Notes: a model not told the origin generated them from the sequence alone. Numbered from the stretch's first letter, positions 23,101 to 32,095 are shown. The stretch: DNA of 64,000 bases from Iris pallida (GCA_029216955.1 JANAVB010002199.1:13757417-13821416), one strand, 5' to 3'. Program-made: numbers and translations.

Positions 23101-26029
23101 CGCTTGTCCAAAGGATGAGTTTCCCCTTCCAATCACTGATGTCATGATTGACAATACCTGTGGGTTCGAAAGGTTATCTTTTATGGATGGATTCTCTGGA
23201 TATAATCAAATCAAGATGAATCCTGACGATGAAAAGCATACTTCTTTTCGTACTCCTCGAGGAGTTTATTGCTACACTGTGATGCCATTTGGTCTCAAGA
23301 ACGCCGGTGCAACTTATCAACGAGCCATGAGCACTATCTTTCGAGATCATTTGAGAAAGACTGTTGAATGCTATGTTGATGATATTGCTGTCAAAAGTCG
23401 TCTGAAGGAAGATCACATTCAAGACTTGAGAACTATCTTCAATCTCATGCGCCAACATCAACTCAAAATGAATCCCACCAAGTCATTCTTGGGTGTCTCT
23501 AGTGGTAAATTTCTCGGCTTCGTTATTACCTCTAAAGGTATACACGTAGATCCTGAGAAGATCAAAGTCATTCAAGAGATGCGTCCTCCACGCAACCTAA
23601 AAGAGCTACGAGGATTTCAAGGTCGACTTGCGTACATCAGGAGATTCATTTCAAATTTATCTGGACGATGCAGACCGTTTACACAACTCATGAAGAAAGG
23701 TGTATCTTTCGTTTGGACCGAAGAATGTCAACAAGCATTTGATGACATAAAACAATATCTTATGAGCCCACCAGTCTTGGTGCCACCAATCTCCGGCATA
23801 CCTTTCTTAATGTATGTCAGAGCAATGGATCACTCATTGGGTGCTTTACTTGCCCAAAAGAACAAAGAAGGACATGAACAGGCTATCTACTATCTCAGTC
23901 GTACTATGATCGGTGCCGAACATCGATATAGCATGGTTGAGAAAGAATGTTTAGCCTTAATGTTCGCTGTACAAAAGACAAGACACTATATAATTGGTCA
24001 AACAATCCATGTTATCTCCCGAATTAACCCTCTACGGGTACTCATGAAGAAGCCCAGCACTCTCAATTCAAGGCTGGCTACATGGGCTATCTTACTTGCC
24101 CAATACGACATGATTTACGTACCTCAAAAGTCAGTTAAAGGACAAGCCCTTGCTGACTTCTTAGCTGCTCATCCTGTTTCTGAGACTTCAAAACTCTACG
24201 ACGAGATTCCTGATGAGACGCTCGAAACAAATCTGATCTCGGAAGAATTTCCCACATGGCGTCTATTCTTTGACGGAGCTTCCAGAATTGGACCAAATGG
24301 GATTATTATAGCAGGAGTAGGGATTGTGCTCGTTTCGCCAGAAGGATTAACTATTCAACGGGCTTATTCTTTGGATGAGCCTTGTTCCAACAATGTTGCA
24401 GAGTATAATGCTTTGCTTATCGGCCTTCAATTGGCTAAACAATTAGACATACAATATCTTGAAGTATACGGTGACTCTAAACTGGTTGTTAACCAGGTTA
24501 GAGGAATATATGAAGTTCGTCATCAAGATTTGATTCCGTATCATGAAGCAGCCATTGCTATGGCCATTTCCTTCAAAGCTTTCTATATTGAATACGTTCG
24601 TCGGGCTTACAATACCGAAGCAGATGCTCTAGCAAACCTTGCAGCAGTCTTGGCGATTCCTGTCCAAAGACAGCAATTGGTTGTTATTTCCAATAGAGAG
24701 TTATTTTGTATTGAAAATAATCACAATATTGAGTTTAGTAATTCTGCTGAGGTCAATATCATCAATGAAGATTGGAGAACTCCTTTCATTGATTTTGCAG
24801 TTTATGGAATATTGCCTGAGGATCCCAAAGAGGCCACCAGCATTCGAAGACGATCTCTCCGTTTCTATTATAATCATACAACAAAAACTCTCTACCGACG
24901 AACTTATGATGGTCTACTATTACGTTGTCTTGCTGGTAATGAAGCAAAACAAATACTACGTGAAGCTCATGATGGTGTTTGTGGAGCGCATCAACCTGGT
25001 CCTAAATTACAAGATCGTATTCGTCGTATGGGCTATTACTGGCCTTCTATGGTATCCGATGCTATTGAATACGCAAAGAAATGCAGAGCATGTCAAATTC
25101 ATGCAGATTTCATTCATCAACCATCAGAATATCTACATCCTACGGCTGCTTCTTGGCCTTTTGAAGCTTGGGGCATGGACATCATAGGCCCAATCAACCC
25201 TCCTTCTTCTAAAGGGTACCGGTTTATCCTGGCCATCACAGACTACTTCTCTAAGTGGGCTGAGGCTGTACCTCTGGCTGAAGTCAAAACCAGCAGTGTC
25301 ATCAACTTCATCAAACACCATGTGATATACAGGTTTGGTGTACCGCAGCGAATCATTCATGACAATGGACCTCAGTTCATTAGTCAAAAGTTCACTCGGT
25401 TCTGTGACGATCATCGCATCGACAATGTTGCTTCGACAGCCTATAACCCTGCAGCAAACGGTTTAGCTGAAGCTTTCAATAAAACCATTATCAAACTCCT
25501 CAAGAAGTTTGTCTCTACTAACAAACGGAATTGGAGTGAGAAGCTTGGCGAATGTTTATGGGCTTATCGCACTACAGTTCGCAATCCTACCGGCTGTACA
25601 CCTTTCTCCTTGGTATATGGTTGTGAAGCAGTTCTGCCACTGGAAATTCAAATCCCGTCTCTGCGGATAGCCATTGCCAATGAACTTACAACGGAGAACA
25701 ACGATCTACTTCGATTGCAAGAGTTGGAGGCACTTGATGAAAAGAGGCTTTTGGCTCAACAGCACATTGAGTTATACCAGGCCCGTATCTCAAAAGCCTT
25801 TAATCGCAAAGTTAAAGTACGAGCATTTCAGAAAGGTGATTTGGTCCTTACAGTCAGACGTCCCATGACTATGACTCACATGAGTAAGGGCAAGTTCGAT
25901 GCCAAATGGGAAGGTCCTTTTGTTGTAAACAAAGTATTTTCCAATGGTGCTTACCAGTTAACAGAGATGGATGGCAGAATAGCTATGATGCCTATCAATG
26001 GCAAATTTCTTAAGAAATACTATATATAA
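17198..26029 (+). CDS. Tat-lineage gag-pro-pol polyprotein (2943 aa, intact)
   Basis: Single open frame without stops. Approximate residues: 1-740, extension with low-complexity QAQS repeats (about 80-235) and a basic/acidic linker; 745-920, capsid-type gag; 1023-1050, a CVYHRFIGHPTRACY zinc-knuckle-like motif; about 1310-1420, aspartic protease (VDRILIDPGSALSIMP); 1705-1746, a degenerate G-patch-like stretch (MGYDFKSGLNYGRG..LGLGY); 1930-2110, RT with YVDDIAVKS at about 2059; 2200-2320, RNase H; 2353-2481, second RNase H (FFDGAS, AEYNALL, YGDSKLV, NTEADALAN); 2587-2810, integrase (H..H..C..C, MDIIGP, HDNGPQF, NGLAEAFN). I chose the AUG at 17198 because it is the first AUG after the TATA box and has context AAAATGG. 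Unlike Ogre, no intron is needed between protease and RT. The intact frame and young LTRs suggest recent activity. Confidence 0.95.
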   Translation: MATLLGTTFSSDEEVTTQCDTSSIGSTQKTLVVKVDQTAYEAMINAQSTPRRTTTSVKSKTRSVWAPKNSAPSLMKNAATSSAQPAVSKTPVPISSNLAQSVPSLGKQNVQAQSAAKHANQAQSVLSLEKQAQSAVKPSFGTVHVKTAQSLPHNQAQSILSLGKQAQSTTKPSSGTICAKLAQVKSSDAAKAQSNTFAALTKQAQSTQAQSTQAQSTPNHSRIQKPQTAQAHFAEDSPLAVPSSIPSKGKGPLVFSQSSQAQNLKDNRGKCSLAIPSSQNNGKGPLAFSKSSSILIEEDPTDSASAPINTNIPLNKGSRTNQRGILPTPKANIQELPNLRISRSEQGKLQVSQTEVPRGGLNDLRAYLNRKPQSKPTSVKRKHAKINLPQYQPFEARNPDNYANQMSTSLYTHGIERLRNRNHVPNVIYEYIPATSSRPVVSDLRDHLRQKRNITPSSPKQSQVHHCNHPHEVVIKCCCQTTKRSVFERLTFPSIDQKSDDEEEVMFASVNMTSRDSGGRKCKHGKTRRPSQHYLDRLRESDDGVYQHTRSRSRETIGQRNLPYSDRSTSHDGGNSDFAVDSDDSEQTVSSVMAREVTAYVTEEQDASGSNNQNQRIVALEEQLKTMAEMMAKMHDVIMAQHTPPVITPEPLISSTPQNPGLGVPPLPNITVPAQVTFSQTGAGGDAYHAVPPPAITNQSSNPQSSGNANDAVEQLRNQFEAYTQREGLQRLGIKQPYPAEWKKMQFPPKYKFPTIMQFDGTSSPNQYINHFELMTDPLQPNDALLTRVFVSCLTGAAYDWYRSLPDGCITSFAGFKQMFLERFYEGVNDMTMSALIKIKQRNNEPAEQFIERFRREALKMPMGTPSAVTIDTCKNNLLPIISMWTGATQFQDWPSFIINAKAAELSAEKFKTLGVHMNPDQGDHSSNSNNNRQNNNRKGKDTSAPKETLAIDLRSKEALAVNIAQSAPIPSQQPQRAPRPKEEYSFDEDDIMGIFECLTKSNKLQLPDPKRPEEVGKTDHPKYCVYHRFIGHPTRACYVLKGKIQEMIKSGAVTLEQDEKMVTANVVSVQFDEFPPMQIEDGVVPIPRTTLELVNLPPFRNEGLVPLSTSKGEIIWIHPDLVSDFESSASSSSKQKKNSKGKFKSCNMVSLEPLNEEEILLGTRSGKPYLREYSENQEVPTSSSTPDTPPEIQPSSSSTNPTPPPVKPAVTDKGKQPARFDKALKKSTSLGLEKPYNFDILAQLANTPARLSIFELLRLSKETRETLSEALLQAENCLEILKKPEKEPLSCLHCHSVLELIPNITFTQDDMLLEDNRHDRPLYFTGYVDTMKVDRILIDPGSALSIMPKTMLDALKIPVRSLTGTITTILGFNQGRSEPLDKIRLKFQIGNLRTKVTFYIIDNHGCSYNALLGRPFLHEHNIVPSTLHQCFKYVDDKGEVQKEVADLYPFKGVEAYCNDARMYKDEFMKVVLALDIEEEQGIESQDTLVIPVKGCVSQPSSFEPLTIYLPPSKKEQEPKSQDTLVIPVKGRISKPSHAEPLVIRLPAKKTISMTDQGKRELTSSEPFVIDLRRNKPSLPPRSSSPPLVINLTKPAKAKGPTVNTVVNINKDASPLQYADVLYHAECYLNMLDRLKPLTIEVVQSYQTDVSLESTDSSYFIVPARKADESPIIFIRGPEQKFSYTEDCKHDDTGHLQLRRYSIQSKEIIRKMGYDFKSGLNYGRGRRTPIHVTSKRNKLGLGYVFTFPTMATAPKIIESDDDERTVSFDTVSWDSDTSIGHVHRIAISSNMVSVEFSDINNDATDDDFEKSPETDPWVQKMDNQWKLRFEKREPPTEDQLIQIDVGENGISRPIFISKNLPEDDKQELILLIREYIDVFAWSYEDMPGLDPKIATHKLNILPNAKPVKQQQRRFNPEMMDAIDEEVRKLIACGFIREEQHPDWVANVVPVLKKTGKIRVCIDFRDLNDACPKDEFPLPITDVMIDNTCGFERLSFMDGFSGYNQIKMNPDDEKHTSFRTPRGVYCYTVMPFGLKNAGATYQRAMSTIFRDHLRKTVECYVDDIAVKSRLKEDHIQDLRTIFNLMRQHQLKMNPTKSFLGVSSGKFLGFVITSKGIHVDPEKIKVIQEMRPPRNLKELRGFQGRLAYIRRFISNLSGRCRPFTQLMKKGVSFVWTEECQQAFDDIKQYLMSPPVLVPPISGIPFLMYVRAMDHSLGALLAQKNKEGHEQAIYYLSRTMIGAEHRYSMVEKECLALMFAVQKTRHYIIGQTIHVISRINPLRVLMKKPSTLNSRLATWAILLAQYDMIYVPQKSVKGQALADFLAAHPVSETSKLYDEIPDETLETNLISEEFPTWRLFFDGASRIGPNGIIIAGVGIVLVSPEGLTIQRAYSLDEPCSNNVAEYNALLIGLQLAKQLDIQYLEVYGDSKLVVNQVRGIYEVRHQDLIPYHEAAIAMAISFKAFYIEYVRRAYNTEADALANLAAVLAIPVQRQQLVVISNRELFCIENNHNIEFSNSAEVNIINEDWRTPFIDFAVYGILPEDPKEATSIRRRSLRFYYNHTTKTLYRRTYDGLLLRCLAGNEAKQILREAHDGVCGAHQPGPKLQDRIRRMGYYWPSMVSDAIEYAKKCRACQIHADFIHQPSEYLHPTAASWPFEAWGMDIIGPINPPSSKGYRFILAITDYFSKWAEAVPLAEVKTSSVINFIKHHVIYRFGVPQRIIHDNGPQFISQKFTRFCDDHRIDNVASTAYNPAANGLAEAFNKTIIKLLKKFVSTNKRNWSEKLGECLWAYRTTVRNPTGCTPFSLVYGCEAVLPLEIQIPSLRIAIANELTTENNDLLRLQELEALDEKRLLAQQHIELYQARISKAFNRKVKVRAFQKGDLVLTVRRPMTMTHMSKGKFDAKWEGPFVVNKVFSNGAYQLTEMDGRIAMMPINGKFLKKYYI
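17199..17216 (+). other. Primer binding site of the Tat element
   Basis: TGGCGACTCTGCTGGGGA lies three bases after the LTR and starts TGG, as expected for the complement of a tRNA CCA tail. It resembles the tRNA-Arg-type site I recall for Ogre elements (assignment from memory). It overlaps the first codons of the polyprotein: the AUG is at 17198-17200. Confidence 0.75.
17490..17895 (+). repeat. GGCGCAGTCT repeats inside the gag N-terminal extension
   Basis: Repeated CAGGCGCAGTCTGC/TACT words encode the QAQS-rich segment. A clean array of three 15-bp units lies at 17804-17849. The word is the reverse complement of the AGACTGCGCCTG type found in the LTRs and in the antisense intron. Confidence 0.8.
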
Positions 26030-26057
26030 ATGTGTAAAGATTTCTTGACAGACAATG

Positions 26058-26078
26058 TAAATAAAATTTCTTTTTATT
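26058..26078. terminator. Convergent polyadenylation signals between the sense and antisense genes
   Basis: AATAAA on the plus strand at 26060-26065 follows the polyprotein stop (26027-26029). AATAAA on the minus strand (complement of 26073-26078) follows the stop of the 122-aa antisense ORF (26103). The AT-rich tract thus carries a signal for each direction within about 20 bp. Confidence 0.5.
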
Positions 26079-26102
26079 TTTCAAAGAAGATATTACATTA
26101 CA

Positions 26103-26471
26103 TTAAGGGAGATCACTATCATCCCTATCAAACTTAGGACGAGGACCAAGCCCCTCCTTCTCACAAGCAAAATCAGCAAAGGAGTCGAAGACATCTTTGT
26201 CTGAACTCAGCAAGAATTTGAGGAAAGCTATCCTCTTTGCCTCTTCTTCCGCCGTCTTCCCCGGCTCTATCAAAAAGTCGAGGATATCCTGTGAAGGCTT
26301 TGGTGCAGAAGAGCCTTCACCCATCTCCTTTTGATCCGATAAGACTGAGTCAACGAGAGGCTTGGGTGCAGACGACCCTTCGCCCTTCTCCGTTCCAGCA
26401 GAAAGTTCCCCGGTGACGCTCTCGGTTTTCGGCACGACTTCAGTCTCCTTAGACATGTTGTTGGAAGACAT
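26103..26471 (-). CDS. Small antisense ORF in the Tat element (122 aa, unknown function)
   Basis: An acidic, Ser/Glu/Lys-rich protein with an internal repeat GEGSSAPKP (twice) and a more ordered C-terminal part (IAFLKFLLSSDKDVFDSFAD). I do not recognise a family. Support for a real gene: the start ATG has a plausible context (AAAGATGTC), a canonical TATA box TATAAATAG is 45 bp upstream (complement of 26516-26524), and an AATAAA follows the stop. It could also be a 3' exon of the larger antisense gene, but it has its own start and promoter, so I favour an independent unit. Confidence 0.5.
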   Translation of the reverse strand: MSSNNMSKETEVVPKTESVTGELSAGTEKGEGSSAPKPLVDSVLSDQKEMGEGSSAPKPSQDILDFLIEPGKTAEEEAKRIAFLKFLLSSDKDVFDSFADFACEKEGLGPRPKFDRDDSDLP

Positions 26472-26515
26472 CTTTCCTGTTGAAGGCAGTGATAAGATTC
26501 TTCATGAGTCCTGTA

Positions 26516-26524
26516 CTATTTATA
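26516..26524 (-). promoter_or_regulatory. TATA box for the small antisense ORF
   Basis: TATAAATAG on the minus strand, identical to the LTR TATA word, 45 bp before the ATG at 26471. The 26525-27018 stretch upstream has no gene. It holds a thrice-repeated phrase of the type TACGTCC..TACCTCTGA (near 26725, 26790 and 26860). Confidence 0.45.
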
Positions 26525-27018
26525 CTAGTCTACTGACTCTTCGTGAATCGAGGTGACTGTTCATCCCCCTTCGATGAATCTAAAGGTTCATTCATTAAAA
26601 TCCCCAGCAGACATTTTTAATGAATCATTCATTCTGACGGTTCATTTTTAACCGTTCATCATATCATCATCGTTATCAAAAAAGAATTCACCTTTGAATT
26701 CTACATATTTTCTATTGCAACTTGTTACGTCCCTATTACCTCTGACTAAGTTGTCTATTGAAATAACAAATATTCGATATTTATATTTTGTCATGTCCAC
26801 ATTACCTCTGAGCAAGATATAAAGAATATAGTTATTTTCTACATCAAGAAAATATATCACGTCCTGTACCTCTGAATATGTTTTCTCATTATATTGCTTA
26901 TCTCCTATAATAGAGTATGTAACAAGTAAATAGAATCATCCAAAATATCATTCCATTTCATTCAAAATAAAGTCCATTACAATTGGTCAAAACAAAGAAA
27001 GACATCACAAAAATTCAG

Positions 27019-27872
27019 TTATTCAGAAGGCCGGGTACTGAGCTCTGCAATACGTCTTTTCAAAGCAGCTATCTTTTCATTTTGAGAGTTCAAAATCCTT
27101 TGTCTAATTTGATTCCTTGTTGACTCGAAATCAAAGGGTTTTAGATTAGCAAAACGAGCAGTCAGCTCTTCATGATGAGTCTTGGTATTAAGCTCCTTTT
27201 GACGCTTCAGCGCAACGAGGTGATCTGCAGTTTCTTTGTTTAAGAGAACCTTCTCTTCCCTTTTCCGCTTCGCCAGAGTCAGACGTTCTTGAAGCTTGGC
27301 AATTTCTTCGTCAACTTCTGCTATTTCAGCTTCATTGGTCTCCAGCTTCGAAGATGTTTCTTCAATCTGGGTTTCCATATCAGCAGTAAACTGAGCAAAG
27401 GCTGCCAAAAATGCTTCAAGATCTTTTTCCTTCTGTTCAGCTTCCCGAGCCAAAGCTTGACATTCTTCTTCAATTAGGGAATCTATATTCCCAGATGATA
27501 GATTCTTCATTGCAGTCTTCACTTCTTCAAGCTCATTGAGGATATGTTCCAGATAAACGGCCTGAGCTTCATCTCCGTGGTCACGAATCCCGTTGATCAA
27601 ATATTTTACGGATTTCCTGACTTTGGAGAAAGGAATGTTCTCACTCTCCACCATCGGCTTGAGTGTTAGATAGAATGCGTTTGTATAAGATCTTATAACG
27701 ATTATGTTTGCCTCAGAAGTGATGGGAGTTTCTGCTATCTCGGCTGGAGTAATTTCAGTTGCGACAGATGGCGTCGTCAAAGCAATAATTTCAGAAGATC
27801 GTTCTTTTGGTATCTGGGTTATCTTTATTGGAGGAGCCGTGGTAGAGCTTGTAGCAGCTTTGACTGGTTCTT
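27019..27872 (-). CDS. Antisense gene exon 5 (coiled coil)
   Basis: 854 bp to the TGA/TAA-type stop at 27019, after ATTTCGCAG. The first about 120 residues are mixed. The remainder has heptad-like Glu/Lys/Leu runs (IEETSSKLETNEAEIAEVDE, IAKLQERLTLAKRKREEKVL), predicting a long coiled coil suited to dimerisation. Confidence 0.75.
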
Positions 27873-30800
27873 CTGCGAAATATTCTCATTAGCAAGTCTT
27901 ATTGTACAAAGTCGACAAAGTTAAAGCTTTACCTGATTGAGGCAATTCAATCTGTACTTGTGATGGCCCAGGTATAGGTATCTCTGTAGAGCTCTCTTCT
28001 CTGACAGGAGTCTCCAATGGAGCCATTTTCGAGCTAGTTACACTCCTCATTTGTTCTCCTGAAAGTTAACGTATTGCGTTAATTTTCTAAGAAAGTTATG
28101 AAGTTCAGAACAATAAACTAGCAATTTACCAGTATCCATTGTTCGAGCAGGGGTGCCTATCTCAGGAATAGTATATGTCACCATTGCTTGACTACTACCC
28201 GCCTCTGAACCGCCTGATAGGTGTACATTACCTCCAGCTATTAAAGAAAAGGAATCAATATGATACAAAAACAAGTATCATCATTGATAACAATCTACAG
28301 GATTCAAGAAATTTAACCTGGATCGGGTATGTATGGTGTGTCCACCAATTCTGTTACCTCCTGAGGAATTTGAGCTGGCATTTCTTTTGAGACTTCCTCT
28401 GCACGATTACTTCCTGCATCGGAAGTACTAAGTGAAGGCTGATCTTCTTTAGTAGGGGTATTCATAATATTGACATGTGCTTCTTCCGATGGTTCATTAG
28501 CAATGCTCTCAATATTCTCTTCATTCAATATATGAGTGTCAGATGGCTCATTTGTATTTTCAACTTCTGGATCAGTAATAGTATCCTCAAGGTATTCAGC
28601 GCATACCTGTAATGCATCAATCATTTCGCTATCTGAATATATTGGATTATCGACATGAGTTCGAAGATGATCTGATGTATCGACCGGAATAGTTTTGGAC
28701 ACTGTTTCTGGAAGCACTTCAGGAAGAATTGCCAGAGTTGAAGGCTGGCCAATCACAGAAGATGTGTCTACTTCCATAACCTCTTTATCAGATGTTGTTG
28801 GTTCTTCTGTAGTTACTGGTTCTGATCCAGAGATGGGAGTAGGGGAAGACATCATATGCCCAGCAACAGCACTAGCCAGGATGGATGCAGCACGAGACGG
28901 ACTCAATAATTTTAATTTTCTACTAACCACTTTCTTCAAATTTGGCCTTCTTTGACGAGACACATCTGGACTTTCTTGGTCAGCAGAAATGCCCTGTTGT
29001 TTCTGTAAAGACGTAGGAGTTATCTCTTCACTCCTTACAGATTCTTCTGTCCGTTGTCTCGATTGTGACCTAGTGGTAACTCCTTCAAGGGATTCTGCAG
29101 TGGTTTTCTTTTTCTTTGGATCTGGAGAAGCAACAGGAATATCATTTTTTTCTTTTCTTCTTATCCTTCATAGGAGATTTTGTTACTCGGAGAGAAATAT
29201 TTAAGGGTTCAGTAAACTCCTCAAGGAAGTTCATATCTCTGGAGATTTCAAAAGGTTCGTCAGCAGGTTCTTTGTCATTTGGATCTTTATAAAGAATGCT
29301 CGGCTTTCCTTTCTTGGCTCGTTTGTCAGAAGCGAAGCTATGTGCTAAATCAAAAGTCTCCACAAAGGTATTGGCCGAAGTGTAAAACCTTGAATAGGTG
29401 AATAACATTCGCGGTCCATGATTTGTATTCTCAGGCATTGAGAAAACGGCCCTCGTATTTTTAGCATTATAATAGTACCAAGCCCTGGCGCCATCAATCA
29501 AATATCCTTTCCCTTGTAGGCATGTTGTGGCATTCCCTACATGGAATTGATCATAGCCGAATTGGCGTGCAAAACGGCTAGGCAAATATGGTTCAAGAAT
29601 ACATTCATCTTCAAATCGATGTACGAGGTGTGAAGGTCGAATCGACTTCAACCAATTGAATATAGCTGGATCTGTTGGTAGAGTATTCACTGAATCTAGG
29701 ATATTAGCTGGCAATAACTCGTAGCCAGCTGGTGGATCAACACAATAAAAATCCCAGTTATCGCCGCGGTTCAATACTCGCCGGCAATCTATCAAGGAGG
29801 TGTGATTCCATCTACACCCTTCATACTTTCTTAAAAAGTTTCCTCCAATAGCTCTTTCGCCAGGGCTCATCAAAACTGGACAGTGGATTAGAAGCCACCC
29901 AAATAAATAAGTGTGGGCGACTTCAGTACGTGGAAAGCCATCTTTCTTATTATTTAGCATGCCGTCCACAAAGCAACGCAGACTATGATTAAGTCGGCTT
30001 GTCATCGCCGATAAAATATCCATCCGATAACCGAACACTAGGCGGACTGCAGCAAAAAGAACACCTCTATGGAAGCGATCGACTGCACTTGCTCCAGGGA
30101 CTACATACCTTCGTAGCCAAAAAGCAAGAAAGCCTGCCAGATGGGCTTTCTTAGACATACGTCTGTATCCCATCCTCATGAAACTTTCTATTTTATCTCC
30201 TATCTTGAGGGGAGGATAATCTTCATCATTTTTAACTATTATATCTTCTTGGCGAAACCTTGCCATCAACTCATTTATCTCTTCCTCATTGAAACGCTGA
30301 AAGGTAAGCGGATCAACAGCTTTCTTCTCACTAATTTGTTTCTCTTCATCATCATGTTTGAGGAAGAGATAAGATATCCATTTAGTAAGATAGCAGGAGC
30401 CTGAGCTTTCAAAATAACAACAACAGATGTGATAGTGACATAACAGCTCATCAAAGACTTCTACCATTTCAGCATTTTCAGATTTCAGCCTGTTTAATTC
30501 ATCTTCAGTAGGAACGTACTCCTCATAAGGAAAATTTCCCATAGGCAGCTTGGAGATATGATTCATCTCGTGAAGAGCGAAACCGATTTCTCCTTTTGGG
30601 GTCATGAAGGTTCCCGTCCTATAATTGTACCTTTCTATCAGTGAAAGGAATAGGTGTGGATTTGGAGGGAAGCCATGTACTGAAGAATAAACAGCTTCAT
30701 ACAGACTGATATTAAGAAGCTCTTCTTCATAATGTTCTAAAACCCAGTTAGCAATGCAGCTCCATCGTTTATAATCTGGGTTGACTAAACCTTGCATCCT

Positions 30801-31974
30801 TAAGGTGTTATCAGTATAATACCTACCTTTTCTAGCAAACTCATTTGCAAAAATTGGTATTCTCACTGGTAATAGACGAGATGAATTCTCGGGAGGGATG
30901 CAACCTGGTTTCAAACCCCTGAGATGAGTTGCGTAAATATCAGATGAACTATAGAAGATATCTCTGTTGTTCACCTTTTTATAACATATTTTGCCCACCC
31001 GAGCCTGCTGAACGGGAGTGATATCCCACGCCATTTGGCGGGGATAACTGGCAAACTCATATCTGGAAAGAGGTAAACTCCTAAGCATATCTGGCAAATA
31101 TATAGTCTTTTCACCTTTCTTAAAAATCCTCTCTTCCACCCGCTGTTTTGGCTGAGATTCCCTGCCAAAGGCATCTCCAAACAAGAAGAGTGGTTTCTTG
31201 TGGATAGCTGCATCCTGTGATTGTAAGGGCTGGCCGTTCATCAAACACAGAAGAGTCTCATTATCCTGAGTAGTCAGGATTGCTCTTCGAGACTCTGGTA
31301 GTTCATAATGAGGGAACTTAACGTGTGACAAGTCCTCTTTGAATTCAGGTTCAGACATAGTTCCTTGGAAGATCTCGAAGTTGGGATCTTCCCTGATATC
31401 AACTGCAAAACAGAAAAGAGCAACATCATAACAAAGTTATCAGATTGCGCCTAGTTGACTGCTTAAAGACAGACTGTGCCTAGTTTTCAGCCAACTAGAT
31501 TAAACTGCGCCTAATTCATGAATCTGGGCAGACTGCGCCTAGTTTTCTGTCAAATAGGGCAGATTATGCCTAGCTTTCATTCAACAACAAACAGCGCCTG
31601 TTTTTCAGACAAAGCTTTATCTGATAGCGCCTAGCTTTGTTACTAGGCGCGATCGAGCAAACAGAGTCTAACTTTCTAGGCACCATTTTGTGGAATGTTT
31701 AAACTTCATAAACATGAAGTTTAAAGAATCACCGAACCCTAGAAAGAGTTGGCGACTACAACTGAGCCCTAAGAAGAGTCAGTGTATGTTCCTATAACCC
31801 ACCATTAATGGCTGGATGTGCAGTTTCGTGTCGAGAGACACGAGTTTGTCCAGGCTCTCGTATTTGAAGAGAACCGCGTGATTCGACCACGGGAGGCAGT
31901 GTGGTCTTCTTCGATTTCTTCGAAGATTCAATTGGTGCGGGCTCCTTTCCCTTATCAGCTCGACGGGGCGCCAT
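27019..31974 (-). CDS. Five-exon antisense gene of the Tat element, plant-mobile-domain-like protein with coiled coil (about 1447 aa; one frameshift)
   Basis: Modelled exons on the minus strand: 31974-31803, 31402-28318, 28237-28130, 28058-27933, 27872-27019. All four introns (400, 80, 71 and 60 bp) have GT-AG ends and phase 1. Acceptors are TTTTGCAG, CTTTAATAG, CTTTCAG and TTCGCAG; donors include TCAG|GTAAAG and CCAG|GTTAAA. Summed exon length minus one base is divisible by three. Exon 2 (about residues 58-1085) has the flavour of the plant mobile domain / aminotransferase-like family (GEIGFALHEMNHISKLPMG, FLAFWLRRYVVPG), then KKKRKK- and KKKK-type basic clusters, then a Ser/Thr/Glu linker. 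Exon 5 is a long Glu/Lys coiled coil. A T7 run at 29145-29151 (A7 in the gene) has one base too many, giving a TGA at 29142-29144. Family knowledge: extra, sometimes antisense ORFs occur in Tat elements; function is unknown. Confidence 0.75.
27933..28058 (-). CDS. Antisense gene exon 4
   Basis: 126 bp, open in the joined frame, between AACTTTCAG and TCAG|GTAAAG. Pro/Ser/Glu-rich linker. Confidence 0.65.
28130..28237 (-). CDS. Antisense gene exon 3
   Basis: 108 bp, open in the joined frame, between TTTCTTTAATAG and ACTG|GTAAAT. Low-complexity Gly/Ser/Thr content. Confidence 0.65.
28318..31402 (-). CDS. Antisense gene exon 2 (mobile-domain-like core)
   Basis: Begins after CTGTTTTGCAG, 44 bp before the first internal ATG. 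The main frame runs to the TGA at 29142-29144 and resumes one base over, open from 29141 to the donor at 28317. The product is Trp/Tyr/Arg-rich over its first 700 residues, then Ser/Thr/Glu-rich. Confidence 0.7.
31403..31802 (-). promoter_or_regulatory. Antisense gene intron 1 with GCGCCTA cluster
   Basis: The 400-bp first intron holds at least six GCGCCT(A/G) words between 31440 and 31655, separated by 25-40 bp, plus related GTGCCTAG/ATGCCTAG variants. First introns near promoters often carry regulatory elements; that role here is inference. Confidence 0.45.
31803..31974 (-). CDS. Antisense gene exon 1
   Basis: Starts MAPRRADKGKEPAPIESSKK, a basic N-terminus with good start context (TTCGATGGC). 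It ends AATG|GTGGGT; the single leftover G joins TT of exon 2 to make one codon. The exon is too short to be recognised without the splice model. Confidence 0.65.
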
Positions 31975-32095
31975 CGAAGTTGGATCAGAAAAAACTCGTC
32001 AGAAGAAGAAGACAAAATCAAAGAAAAAACTCTCGGAAGAATTTGCCCTTGGGTATACTTTGAAGTGGTAAAAGATTAATGAAGCTTTTCAAAGG

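Noticed and set aside
23035..23400. A possible intron between protease and RT as in Ogre elements
   Set aside because: The frame is continuous from gag to integrase, so no intron is required here.
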